39,913 nucleotides of DNA from a virus. The stretch's first letter is position 1. Each line of letters opens with the position of its first letter. Shown here one piece after another: positions 27,200 to 33,944 of this stretch. The notes beneath the pieces were generated by a model. It worked only from the letters and a program-made list of their open reading frames with translations. It was not told the DNA's origin and made no database searches. Location: IMG/VR virus record IMGVR_UViG_3300008110_000139, positions 1-39,913 of that record. The stretch is one strand, 5' to 3'. The translations under genes and the position numbers were made by a program.

Positions 27200-27691
27200 A
27201 TGAAACCTGTTGCCAAGAAAGCCACACCTGCCGCTATTGCTGTTCTGCGCCAGGCCACAGCGATAGCACCATCGCGTATGAAAGCCTCCGATGGATTGCT
27301 CCCATCGAAGTCGCATATCCTTCAGAATCCCAACAGTGACCACAATACAGGCTACGCAGTAGACCTGACTCACGACAAGAAGGCAGGCATTGACTGCTTT
27401 ATGATCTATCAGAAGTTAAAGGCTGACCCACGTGTGAAGTATCTAATCTTTCACGGCAAGATCTGGTCAGCAAAGAACGGTGAAGCCAAGTATGACGGTA
27501 TCAACCAGCACAACAAGCATCTTCATATCTCCATCAAAGACGAGTGTGGCAAAGACACTTCCCCGTGGTTTGCCTGGTTAGACAAACCTAAGTACACCAC
27601 TGCTGACCAAGCCAGGTTAGCAGCATCAAAGCTAAAGCCACTACCTAAGAAGAAAGCGAAAAATGAAACTAAAACTAAGCAAAAAGCATAA
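27200..27691 (+). CDS. M15-family peptidoglycan endopeptidase (endolysin)
   Basis: Cleaves peptide stems of peptidoglycan. The zinc-binding pattern is visible: His48 and Asp55 in SDHNTGYAVD, and His107/His109 in NKHLHIS, as in D-Ala-D-Ala carboxypeptidase and L-Ala-D-Glu peptidase families. The middle has DPRVKYLIFHGKIWS. The C-terminal 35 residues are a Lys-rich tail that may bind the acidic wall. No signal peptide, so release would depend on the neighbouring holin-like proteins. Overlaps the next gene by 29 bases. Confidence 0.85.
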   Translation: MKPVAKKATPAAIAVLRQATAIAPSRMKASDGLLPSKSHILQNPNSDHNTGYAVDLTHDKKAGIDCFMIYQKLKADPRVKYLIFHGKIWSAKNGEAKYDGINQHNKHLHISIKDECGKDTSPWFAWLDKPKYTTADQARLAASKLKPLPKKKAKNETKTKQKA

Positions 27692-27866
27692 GGCAATTCT
27701 TAAGTCCTACATCCGTGCAATCGCAGGTGCTGCAGTTGCAATGGGTATCGCACTACTTACAGACCTAGCTCCACAGTATGCAGTATTGCTCGGAGCTATC
27801 GCAGCTCCAGCAATCAAGTGGGCTGACAAGACAGAGGCAGAGTTTGGACGAGTGCTAGATAACTAA
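27663..27866 (+). CDS. Second holin-like membrane protein, 67 aa
   Basis: Starts inside the end of the endopeptidase gene. A basic N-terminus (KLKLSKKHKAILK) is followed by two hydrophobic stretches (AIAGAAVAMGIALLTDL and YAVLLGAIAAPAIKW) separated by a short turn, and a charged C-terminus. The layout fits a class II-type holin. Two holin-like genes flanking one endolysin is common in actinophages. Confidence 0.65.
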   Translation: MKLKLSKKHKAILKSYIRAIAGAAVAMGIALLTDLAPQYAVLLGAIAAPAIKWADKTEAEFGRVLDN

Positions 27867-27894
27867 TCTAGTAAAGCGCGAGGCAACAAGAGAG

Positions 27895-27922
27895 GCCGCC
27901 CTTCGGGGCGGCTTCTTTTTTT
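27895..27922 (+). terminator. Intrinsic terminator of the structural/lysis arm
   Basis: GCCGCCC (27895-27901), TTCG loop, GGGCGGC (27906-27912), then TTCTTTTTTT. A perfect 7-bp GC stem with a stable UUCG tetraloop and T-tract, 28 bases after the last lysis gene. A convergent minus-strand gene ends at 27931. Confidence 0.95.
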
Positions 27923-27930
27923 ATGCCCTT

Positions 27931-28230
27931 TTATTCTGCATCAACTGGGCAGGGAACTACCACTAGATTGCCACAATTTACACAGGTAGCATCAAGGAAA
28001 TACCAGACTAGCTCGTAGTCCTCAAAGCTAGCCATAACATTAAACACCTGGGACCCACACGGACACACGTGGATCGGTCCTAAACCCCGCAGATCGGCCC
28101 CAAAAGGCTCAGGAAGGGCATCGTGGCTGCGCCATAATGATTGCAGGGTGAGTAGACGGAGCCAGCGGTTGGTTGTACCATACCCACTGTTGCGCCCTTT
28201 TAGGGCGCCCCTCTGTTTAATTCGCCTCAC
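27931..28230 (-). CDS. Zinc-ribbon protein on the minus strand, 99 aa
   Basis: Conserved-looking actinophage-type protein with HVCPCGSQ and CVNCGNLVVVPCP, four Cys in two CxxC/CxCG knuckles, about residues 56-92. The GTG start at 28230 is supported by TACAAT 7 bases upstream, as expected for a leaderless transcript. A perfect hairpin (28192-28197 with 28203-28208) falls inside its early codons. The only minus-strand gene between the two plus-strand arms, transcribed towards the terminator at 27895. Function unknown; possibly regulatory. Confidence 0.7.
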   Translation of the reverse strand: MRRIKQRGALKGRNSGYGTTNRWLRLLTLQSLWRSHDALPEPFGADLRGLGPIHVCPCGSQVFNVMASFEDYELVWYFLDATCVNCGNLVVVPCPVDAE

Positions 28231-28237
28231 GGCTCAT

Positions 28238-28243
28238 ATTGTA
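28238..28243 (-). promoter_or_regulatory. -10 element TACAAT of leaderless promoter
   Basis: Read on the minus strand, TACAAT lies exactly 7 bases before the GTG at 28230, the distance expected from a -10 element to a transcription start, so the mRNA would begin at the start codon. The -35 region is weak. No Shine-Dalgarno sequence fits between. Confidence 0.5.
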
Positions 28244-28276
28244 GCGACAGCTAGCGTGTCAGCCTGAGCGACACGC
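28243..28276. promoter_or_regulatory. Candidate operator: three GCGACA-type half-sites
   Basis: Between the divergent promoters, GCGACA occurs at 28244-28249 and 28269-28274 with an inverted copy in GCGTGTC (28254-28260). GCGTGTC and GACACGC (28270-28276) form a perfect 7-bp inverted repeat around nine bases. Such an arrangement suits a repressor or activator controlling both directions. Protein unknown. Confidence 0.5.
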
Positions 28277-28286
28277 CGATAGATGA

Positions 28287-28292
28287 TATGAT
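28287..28292 (+). promoter_or_regulatory. -10 element TATGAT of leaderless promoter
   Basis: TATGAT ends 6 bases before the ATG at 28299. The expected transcription start coincides with that ATG, and there is no ribosome binding site, so this is a good leaderless promoter candidate. Leaderless genes are frequent in actinobacteria. The -35 region is poor, so an activator may be needed. Confidence 0.55.
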
Positions 28293-28298
28293 GTGACT

Positions 28299-28856
28299 AT
28301 GACAACTATCGCAGGTGTGCAAGGTATTGACTATGCAGTACTCGTCGCAGACTCACAGATCACAGAAGATAATCTCGTGACGCTAGCTGTCAGCACACCC
28401 AAGATCGTAGAGGTAGGTAAGTTCCTCGTCGGTATCTCAGGTGACACACGACCAGGTGACATCCTTTCGTACAACTGGAAGCCACCTCTATATCGTGGCG
28501 AAGATCCTGTTCAGTTTATGGGAAAGAAAGTAATCCCAAGTATGAACACAGCTTTCAACGACAACAACTACGACTACAACAAGGTGGACAAAGATGGCGG
28601 TTTTGATTATCTCATTGCTTTTAACGGTAATATCTTTAGGGTTGCTTGTGATCTCTCTTTTTTCCAAAGTGATGTCGGAATTTACGGCATTGGTAGTGGT
28701 GGTCAGTTTGCTCTTGGCTACCTTGCTTCAATCGTTAAACCTGATATTGAGCTAGCCTACGCAAAGCGACACGCCCGTCGTGCCGTTGATATTGCTTCGG
28801 TACTTGATGCGAACACAGGTAAGCCTCTACAATTAGTAGTACAAGAAAGACTCTAG
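28299..28856 (+). CDS. Phage Ntn-hydrolase (proteasome beta/HslV-like) protein
   Basis: First gene of the plus-strand early/middle cassette. I chose ATG 28299 over the GTG at 28293 because of the leaderless promoter and because it puts Thr at position 2. The sequence TTIAGVQG, VLVADSQIT, KFLVGISGD and GIYGIGSGGQFALGYL follows the proteasome-type N-terminal nucleophile fold, with Thr2 as nucleophile after Met removal. Such proteins occur in actinophages. It may be a self-assembling peptidase or an altered subunit acting on host proteases; the substrate is unknown. 185 residues, close to HslV size. Confidence 0.75.
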   Translation: MTTIAGVQGIDYAVLVADSQITEDNLVTLAVSTPKIVEVGKFLVGISGDTRPGDILSYNWKPPLYRGEDPVQFMGKKVIPSMNTAFNDNNYDYNKVDKDGGFDYLIAFNGNIFRVACDLSFFQSDVGIYGIGSGGQFALGYLASIVKPDIELAYAKRHARRAVDIASVLDANTGKPLQLVVQERL

Positions 28857-28864
28857 GAGGAGTT

Positions 28865-28996
28865 ATGAAACAAATAGAAATTAAAAATGGTTGGATTGCT
28901 TATGGCAAGCTCAACGGATTTGGTCTTGGTTTTCAGATTACTAGATACAACATAGACTTGAATCTAGGGTTTTGGTTTATCGGGTTGGAGTTCTAA
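28865..28996 (+). CDS. 43-residue hypothetical peptide
   Basis: ATG with AGGAGG just upstream (28855-28860, overlapping the previous stop). The sequence is Gly/aromatic-rich (GKLNGFGLGFQITRYN and GFWFIGLEF), beta-like and not a clear membrane helix. Coupled to the next gene by TAATG. No family recognised. Confidence 0.6.
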   Translation: MKQIEIKNGWIAYGKLNGFGLGFQITRYNIDLNLGFWFIGLEF

Positions 28997-29115
28997 TGGA
29001 AATTAAAACACAACCAATGACAGATGAATACGCTGCTCATTACTTTTATCAAATGGGTTGGATGGCTTGTCGTTTAGCATACAAGCTGCACGAAGAAGAA
29101 GAGTCTAATAAATGA
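28996..29115 (+). CDS. 39-residue hypothetical peptide
   Basis: Start overlaps the preceding stop. A helical segment EYAAHYFYQMGWMACRLAYK is followed by an acidic end (HEEEESNK). The stop overlaps the next start (ATGA). Unknown function; tight coupling on both sides supports translation. Confidence 0.55.
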   Translation: MEIKTQPMTDEYAAHYFYQMGWMACRLAYKLHEEEESNK

Positions 29116-29198
29116 CAGCCTTTCTTATTGGCCTTATGATTGGCATTGTTATCGGCAGAGCATTTGAATTGTGGGTGGATTGGAAATACAAGAAGTGA
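29112..29198 (+). CDS. 28-residue single-span membrane peptide
   Basis: ATGA overlap before, GTGA overlap after. The sequence starts MTAFLIGLMIGIVIGRAF, a hydrophobic helix, then a basic WKYKK end, so a positively charged side facing the cytoplasm is expected. Could act on membrane-bound host processes early in infection. Function unknown. Confidence 0.55.
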   Translation: MTAFLIGLMIGIVIGRAFELWVDWKYKK

Positions 29199-30142
29199 GT
29201 GTTACTGATCCTAAAGAACTACTGCTTACTGCACTACGTGCAAAGGATGCAGGTCGTTCACGATCTACTCAGGTACAGATTGGTCCATCTGAGGTAGGCG
29301 GTTGCCGACGTAAGGTGTGGTACCGACTTAACAACCAACCTGAAACTAATGACAATGAATTAAAGTTGGCTGCGATTATGGGTACTGCTATCCACGCAGA
29401 GATTGAGAAGGCGCTAGCAGATAATCCAGATGTGCTGATTGAAACCGAAGTTGAATACAACGGAATGAAAGCACACGTTGACTGTTTTGTACCAGGCACT
29501 GGTGATGTGATTGACTGGAAGACAAGCAAGGTCCGGAACCTTTCTTACTTTCCATCAACACAACAGCGGTGGCAGGTGCAGCTATACGGCTACCTCCTAG
29601 CTAACAACGGCTATGCGGTCAACCGAGTGTCACTGGTAGCAATTGCCAGGGACGGGGACGAACGCGATGTCAAGGTTCACACTGAAGACTACGATGAGTC
29701 CATTGCACTAGAGGCGCTCGGTTGGCTAGCGGCTGTTAAGGAAGCAAAGGAAGTACCGGCACCTGAGAAGGATGCAAGTTACTGTCAGCACTACTGCAAG
29801 TTCTATGACGCAAGTGGGCAGATGGGATGCGTTGGTCTAAAAAAAGAACTTACGTCAGTCAGTGATGTAATCATTGATGACGTAGATGTTGACAAGAATG
29901 CACTGTTGTACTTACAGTTAGCAGCGCAGATCAAAGAGTTAGAAAAGCAACAAGACTCATTAAAGACTAGCTTTGAAGGACTGCTTGGTGTAACACCTAG
30001 CGGTATCGAAGTAAGTTGGACAACTGTTAAGGGACGAGAATCTGTTGACAGTACTGAGGTAGAAAAACTATTAGGGTTTGTCCCTAAGAAAGTTGGTCCT
30101 GAAAGTCAGAGACTAACTGTTAAGCAAAGTGGAGGAAAGTAA
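29195..30142 (+). CDS. Cas4/RecB-family exonuclease
   Basis: DNA exonuclease used in phage recombination or end processing. GTG 29195 is chosen because it overlaps the preceding stop; an upstream in-frame GTG at 29171 is possible. PD-(D/E)XK core: Asp96 in AHVDCF, Asp107 and Lys109 in VIDWKTSK, and a Gln-x3-Tyr motif near 127-131. Cys37 (GGCRRK) with Cys197, Cys201 and Cys212 could hold an iron-sulphur cluster as in Cas4. 315 residues. There is no CRISPR array in the window, so it is a replication/recombination enzyme, not adaptation machinery. Confidence 0.87.
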   Translation: MSVTDPKELLLTALRAKDAGRSRSTQVQIGPSEVGGCRRKVWYRLNNQPETNDNELKLAAIMGTAIHAEIEKALADNPDVLIETEVEYNGMKAHVDCFVPGTGDVIDWKTSKVRNLSYFPSTQQRWQVQLYGYLLANNGYAVNRVSLVAIARDGDERDVKVHTEDYDESIALEALGWLAAVKEAKEVPAPEKDASYCQHYCKFYDASGQMGCVGLKKELTSVSDVIIDDVDVDKNALLYLQLAAQIKELEKQQDSLKTSFEGLLGVTPSGIEVSWTTVKGRESVDSTEVEKLLGFVPKKVGPESQRLTVKQSGGK

Positions 30143-30538
30143 ATGGCAGCAGAAACAACAAAGTACCAGATCAATTTCAAGACACACAAAGACGGTACTT
30201 TAATTAACATCTATGCAGACAGCATCAGAGAATTAGAAACACAGATCACAGACATCTCAATGATCTCTGCGTTGATTAAGTCAACAGAGGCAGAGCTTTA
30301 CACAGGTGCACGTAACGTTGCATCAGCACCTTCAGTTGAATCAGTTGCTCAGGCATTTGGTGCAACACCAGTTGTTACCCCGGCACCAGCTGCTGCACCA
30401 AGCGGTGGTAACAGCTGCCGTCACGGAGTGATGACATACCGTGAAGGTGTCAATGCTCAGGGCAAGCCTTGGAAGGGATACTTATGTGCTGCACCAAAGG
30501 GTGCAACAGATAAGTGTGACGCTATCTGGGTTCGATAA
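30143..30538 (+). CDS. Putative exonuclease partner/ssDNA-binding-like protein with zinc knuckle, 131 aa
   Basis: ATG one base after the exonuclease stop, with GGAGG upstream. N-terminal about 60 residues are mixed alpha/beta, then an Ala/Pro/Val linker, then a Cys/His site (CRHGVMTYREGVNAQGK with CAAPKG and KCDAIWV). Proteins of this build often lie beside Cas4-like exonucleases in actinophages and may guide the nuclease or bind single strands. Inference from context. Confidence 0.6.
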   Translation: MAAETTKYQINFKTHKDGTLINIYADSIRELETQITDISMISALIKSTEAELYTGARNVASAPSVESVAQAFGATPVVTPAPAAAPSGGNSCRHGVMTYREGVNAQGKPWKGYLCAAPKGATDKCDAIWVR

Positions 30539-30541
30539 CAA

Positions 30542-30817
30542 ATGCGGGAGCCGAGGTTTTACGAAGCTCCTAGTTGTGCAACAGTAGGCGGGGACTTTTG
30601 GTTTCCCGATAATGAATCTGGTATCCCTGGCGCATCTACAGTTGATGCTACCTTTGCAAAGAACATCTGCAATGGCTGTCCTCACCGCAGAGAATGCGCT
30701 GAATGGGGTATCAAGAACGAGGCTCACGGTATCTGGGGCGGTCTGACGATTAGAGATCGTCAACGCATCAGACGTGAGCGTGGTATCAAGATCTATCAGG
30801 AGGAAGACGTTGCTTAA
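30542..30817 (+). CDS. whiB: WhiB-family transcriptional regulator
   Basis: Small [4Fe-4S] protein that binds the host principal sigma factor and alters promoter choice. Four ligands are visible: Cys12, Cys43, Cys46 and Cys52 (ICNGCPHRREC), with the WhiB signature GIWGG at 63-67 and a basic tail (RQRIRRERG). Phage WhiB proteins can repress host whiB genes and block septation. The family is essentially actinobacterial and is the main evidence for host phylum. 91 residues, usual length. Confidence 0.93.
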   Translation: MREPRFYEAPSCATVGGDFWFPDNESGIPGASTVDATFAKNICNGCPHRRECAEWGIKNEAHGIWGGLTIRDRQRIRRERGIKIYQEEDVA

Positions 30818-31658
30818 TCTATCCCGTGCGTGGGGTGGTGTGCTTACCAAAGCCACACCACTGCCTGACGTATGGGTGGGCTTAGCCAACAAACAGATTA
30901 AGTTTAGACGCGGGCAAGTATGTATGGTTGCAGCAGCACCTAACGCTGGTAAGTCAATGTTCGCATTGATCTATGCAATCAAAGCAAAGGTACCCACACT
31001 TTTCTTTTCTGCCGATACTGATACAACTACTGTGATGATGAGAGCAGCTTCTCATACATCAGGTCACTCACAGATTTCTGTTGAGAACAACTTGGCTGGA
31101 GACAGTCACTACTACGACCATCACTTTCAAAAGATTGACCACATCAAGTGGGTCTTTGATTCATCACCTTCAATAGATGATCTTGAACTAGAGATAAGAG
31201 CTTACGTAGAACTCTACGGCGAAGCACCGGAACTTATCATCATAGATAATCTAATGAACGTGGCAGCAGAGACAGACAATGAATGGTCAGGGCTGCGTGC
31301 AATTATGATGGAGTTGCACGATATGGCACGCAAGACTGAGGCTTGCGTATTGGTACTACACCACGTCTCTGAGCAGTCAGAGTATGGGTCAACTACTAAG
31401 CCACCTGCTAGACGTTCTATCCACGGCAAGGTCAGTCAGTTACCTGCATTGATACTTACCTTGGGCTATGACCCAAACCAAAACACTCTGGCAGTAGCTG
31501 CTGTAAAGAACCGCTTTGGTCCACACACAGCAGATGCTTCCGATTATGCACAGCTGCTAGTAAACTATGCAGCGTGTCAGATCGGTGACCAAGATGAGTT
31601 TGGTTGGATGTTAAGGAGAGATGCAATGGCTGGATACCAAGGAGGATACAATGTTTAG
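30810..31658 (+). CDS. RecA/DnaB-like ATPase (helicase or recombinase)
   Basis: TTG 30810 is chosen because AGGAGG (30798-30803) lies 6 bases upstream; the TTG is inside the end of whiB (8-base overlap). Walker A APNAGKS at residues 43-49, Walker B LIIID at 142-146, and VLVLHHVSEQ follows, as in RecA-fold single-domain proteins like DnaB C-terminal domains or RadA. No DnaB N-terminal domain is present. It could serve as replicative helicase with the split primase or as recombinase. 282 residues. Confidence 0.82.
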   Translation: MLNLSRAWGGVLTKATPLPDVWVGLANKQIKFRRGQVCMVAAAPNAGKSMFALIYAIKAKVPTLFFSADTDTTTVMMRAASHTSGHSQISVENNLAGDSHYYDHHFQKIDHIKWVFDSSPSIDDLELEIRAYVELYGEAPELIIIDNLMNVAAETDNEWSGLRAIMMELHDMARKTEACVLVLHHVSEQSEYGSTTKPPARRSIHGKVSQLPALILTLGYDPNQNTLAVAAVKNRFGPHTADASDYAQLLVNYAACQIGDQDEFGWMLRRDAMAGYQGGYNV

Positions 31659-31932
31659 CTACATATTGCAGGCAGCACTTTTCTGCGGATGGATTGGTTT
31701 GTTCTTCTTCTTTCTTGGTAGAGCTTTAGATCAAGAGGGTTTGTTATATATCATTGGCGCTGTGGTGATGAGTGTACTTACCGTTGCAATTGTTATCGGA
31801 GCAGTATCAGAAGAAGAGAAGCAAGGTCCTTGCGTTAAGTATGAAACACAGTGGTCATACAACGCAGCGACTAAATCTAATATGCCTTACCGTGTTTGCG
31901 TAGAGCGAGGAGAGTGGATCAACAATGGCTAA
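31651..31932 (+). CDS. Two-span membrane protein, 93 aa
   Basis: ATG 31651 follows AAGGAGGATACA and overlaps the preceding gene by 8 bases. Two hydrophobic segments (about residues 4-24 and 33-55: ALFCGWIGLFFFFLG and IIGAVVMSVLTVAIVIGAV) are followed by a polar C-terminus with two cysteines. Placed among replication genes, so possibly an early membrane-acting protein. Unknown function. Confidence 0.65.
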   Translation: MFSYILQAALFCGWIGLFFFFLGRALDQEGLLYIIGAVVMSVLTVAIVIGAVSEEEKQGPCVKYETQWSYNAATKSNMPYRVCVERGEWINNG

Positions 31933-32089
31933 TACAGAGATGCAATATGTAAAGAACCGCATCAATAAATTAGAGAAGGACTTTGCTGCATTCGCATCAC
32001 TGCTGATCCAAGCAAACATAGTCAGAGTAGAAGAAGAAGATGGAGTCCAAGTCTTCAAGGTCAATCAGGTAAAACTAGATGGCGAATAA
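31925..32089 (+). CDS. 54-residue hypothetical helical peptide
   Basis: ATG overlapping the preceding gene by 8 bases, with GAGGAGAG upstream. Coiled-coil-like (VKNRINKLEKDFAAFASLL) with an acidic C-terminal half. It overlaps the nuclease gene by 11 bases. No family recognised; it may be a small partner of the nuclease. Confidence 0.55.
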   Translation: MANTEMQYVKNRINKLEKDFAAFASLLIQANIVRVEEEDGVQVFKVNQVKLDGE

Positions 32090-32429
32090 GAACGGACGCA
32101 AGGGTTCTCAGTTCGAGACAGATGTTATGAAATGGTTACGCGGTAAAGGCGTAATGGCAGAGCGTCTGACAAAAGCTGGGGCAAAGGATGAGGGAGATAT
32201 GGTGGTAATCATATCTGGAGAAACCTATATCCTAGAGCTAAAGAATAGGCAGACTCTTTCCCTGCCGGAGTTCTGGAAAGAAGCACAAGTTGAGGCGCTT
32301 AACTATTCACAGGCTAGAGGGTTGGGGCAAGTGCCTCTGTCGTACGTGGTAGTTAAGCGTCGCAACGCATCAATAGATCAGGCTTGGGTAATCCAAGACT
32401 TAACTCAGTGGCTAAAGGAGAAGCAATAA
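32079..32429 (+). CDS. PD-(D/E)XK nuclease, Holliday junction resolvase-like
   Basis: 116 residues, the size of Hjc-type resolvases. N-terminal RKGSQFETDVMKWLRGKG with Glu13, then Asp40 in KDEGDMVV and Glu53/Lys55 in ILELKN form the catalytic set. Basic surface residues at both ends. It would resolve branched DNA before packaging. VRR-NUC-like or restriction-like nuclease is the alternative. Confidence 0.8.
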   Translation: MANKNGRKGSQFETDVMKWLRGKGVMAERLTKAGAKDEGDMVVIISGETYILELKNRQTLSLPEFWKEAQVEALNYSQARGLGQVPLSYVVVKRRNASIDQAWVIQDLTQWLKEKQ

Positions 32430-32554
32430 TGCCAGTACCAGGTGGAGAGATTACAAGTACAGAGACTTGGCTAGCACCAGCAGAGCCAGTTGTAGAAGAG
32501 ACAGTTGAAGAAGTTGTCGAAGAGGTAGAAGATGATCTGTCAGAACTGTCTTAG
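32429..32554 (+). CDS. 41-residue acidic peptide
   Basis: Start overlaps the preceding stop (TAATG), with AAAGGAG upstream. The second half is almost only Glu and Val (EETVEEVVEEVEDD), strongly acidic. It could mimic nucleic acid and bind a DNA-binding protein, but nothing proves that. Overlaps the next reading frame by 23 bases. Confidence 0.55.
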   Translation: MPVPGGEITSTETWLAPAEPVVEETVEEVVEEVEDDLSELS

Positions 32555-32699
32555 AGCAGGCTCTGAGAACAGAGCTAACCACATCAAGCGTGCCACTGCG
32601 TGGCATAGTAAGTGCGACTTCAAGGGGTGCGTATGTCAACACAAGACTGGGCCAGGGCACACAAGAGTAACCGCATCCAAGCAAACGCAATCCCAATAG
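32532..32699 (+). CDS. 55-residue Cys/His zinc-binding protein
   Basis: ATG 32532 with AAGAGG upstream. Metal ligands appear as ICQNC, H-x-K-x-A, HSKC and CVCQH. The CxxC ... H..C ... CxCxH order is typical of small zinc modules common in actinophages. It overlaps the acidic peptide gene by 23 bases and the primase zinc-finger gene by 67 bases, so some bases are read in two frames. The C-terminal 15 residues are low-complexity and may simply follow the overlap. Confidence 0.6.
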   Translation: MICQNCLRAGSENRANHIKRATAWHSKCDFKGCVCQHKTGPGHTRVTASKQTQSQ

Positions 32700-33001
32700 A
32701 ACCTATTGTTAGTTTCTTTGGCGGTGAGGTACGAGGTGGCACCGGTGAGATAAGAGTCAGGTGCTTGATGCACAACGACTCACACAGATCTGCCTCAATG
32801 AATGTTGAAACGAACCTTTACTACTGTCAGACCTGTGGTAAGGGTGGCAATGCAGTTAACATAGTCTGCATACTAGAGAATTTGGAGTTCGTAGATGGCA
32901 TCAAACGTGCAATCGAAATTGCTTCTGGAAGCGGCGCAGCGATACGCACAGGCAATAAGTCCAGAGGTACTAAGCGTGCTAGCAGGACGTGGGATATCTG
33001 A
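32633..33001 (+). CDS. Primase zinc-finger subunit (DnaG CHC2-type)
   Basis: 122 residues. ATG 32633 with AAGGGG upstream. The zinc site is Cys44, His47, Cys65 and Cys68 (CLMHNDSHRSASMNVE and YYCQTCGKGGNAVNIV), as in the template-recognition domain of DnaG primases. The natural continuation, the TOPRIM domain, is in the next gene in a different frame, overlapping by 107 bases. From about residue 100 on this frame loses conservation (basic tail TKRASRTWDI), so the conserved path switches frame in the overlap. Confidence 0.82.
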   Translation: MSTQDWARAHKSNRIQANAIPIEPIVSFFGGEVRGGTGEIRVRCLMHNDSHRSASMNVETNLYYCQTCGKGGNAVNIVCILENLEFVDGIKRAIEIASGSGAAIRTGNKSRGTKRASRTWDI

Positions 33002-33545
33002 ATTAGTTGCAGCTAAGTTTCAGCTGGGTACTGTCACAGAGCCACTCAATGGGCACGAGATGCACGTAGGTTGGCTGTCTATTCCATACATCACTGCCAG
33101 CGGTAGTTGCGTGGGCTTTAAGTTCAGACGCATAGATGATGGTAAGCCTAAGTATGGTAGCCCAACAGGGCAGAAGGCACACCTGTATAACGTATGCGAT
33201 ATCACCATTGACTCACCACATATCGTGGTGTGTGAAGGTGAACTAGATGCAGTCATTACTAGCGGTGTGCTAGGTATCCCAGCTGTTGGTGTGCCAGGGG
33301 TTGCTGCTTGGAAGTCACACTTCCCAAAGTTATTTAGCGGGTATGAAACTATCTATGTTGTCGGTGACAATGACATCAAAGAGGATGGCTCCAACCCTGG
33401 AGCAGAGTTTGCCAAGCGTGTGGCTAACGAGGTAATGAACTCAACTATTGTTACACTACCACCAGGTATGGACATCAACGACTACTACCTAGCGCACGGG
33501 GCAGATGCCACACGTGCTTTGCTAGTAGGTGAGCAGATTGGATAA
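32895..33545 (+). CDS. Primase catalytic subunit (TOPRIM)
   Basis: 216 residues. ATG 32895 has GGAG 7 bases upstream within the zinc-finger gene. The start contains the DnaG-like segment ISPEVLSVLAGRGISE and KFQLG. TOPRIM residues: Glu114 in VVCEGELDAV and Asp158/Asp160 in VVGDND. Joined to the preceding gene it would make a small, normal phage primase. It can be expressed separately by internal initiation or as a fusion by +1 frameshifting; both are inference. Confidence 0.85.
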   Translation: MASNVQSKLLLEAAQRYAQAISPEVLSVLAGRGISELVAAKFQLGTVTEPLNGHEMHVGWLSIPYITASGSCVGFKFRRIDDGKPKYGSPTGQKAHLYNVCDITIDSPHIVVCEGELDAVITSGVLGIPAVGVPGVAAWKSHFPKLFSGYETIYVVGDNDIKEDGSNPGAEFAKRVANEVMNSTIVTLPPGMDINDYYLAHGADATRALLVGEQIG

Positions 33546-33551
33546 GAGTGA

Positions 33552-33944
33552 ATGGCTACAGATGGTACAGATTTTGCAGCATATGGGCTTCCAGATCCTA
33601 GAGATCAATATGGAAACCGAGACACTCTTGATTCGACCTATACAGACAAGATAGATGCTGCCTTTATCGCAGATGTCTGGCGCATTATGGATCAGGCTGG
33701 CAATCTACTGGTGCGTAAGCACCACGACTACGGTCCAAAGAACATTGCTCACTCACCAGGTGGACCACTTAATGGTCTGCGTGTACGTATGTGGGACAAG
33801 ATAGCTCGCATCAATAACTTACTAGACTCAGGTGTTAAGCCAAGCAACGAGTCGTTGCGTGATTCATTCTTAGACTTACTGAACTACTCAGCTATTGCAA
33901 TGATGGTACTCGATGGCGTATGGCCAGAGGTTGAGAGTGACTGA
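33552..33944 (+). CDS. DUF1599/Nmad1-like nucleotide-modification-associated protein
   Basis: 130 residues. The core KHHDYGPKNIAHSP, LRVRMWDKIARINNLLDSG, NESLRDSFLDLLNYSAIAMM matches the all-helical domain I know as DUF1599 (nucleotide modification associated domain 1), related in fold to MazG-like NTP pyrophosphohydrolases. It may act on nucleotide pools. There is no other base-modification gene nearby, so the name is only a family label. ATG 33552. Confidence 0.75.
   Translation: MATDGTDFAAYGLPDPRDQYGNRDTLDSTYTDKIDAAFIADVWRIMDQAGNLLVRKHHDYGPKNIAHSPGGPLNGLRVRMWDKIARINNLLDSGVKPSNESLRDSFLDLLNYSAIAMMVLDGVWPEVESD

Noticed and set aside
28192-28208. GCGCCC-TTTTA-GGGCGC hairpin as a terminator
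   Set aside because: No T-tract follows on either strand, and it lies inside the first codons of the minus-strand zinc-ribbon gene.
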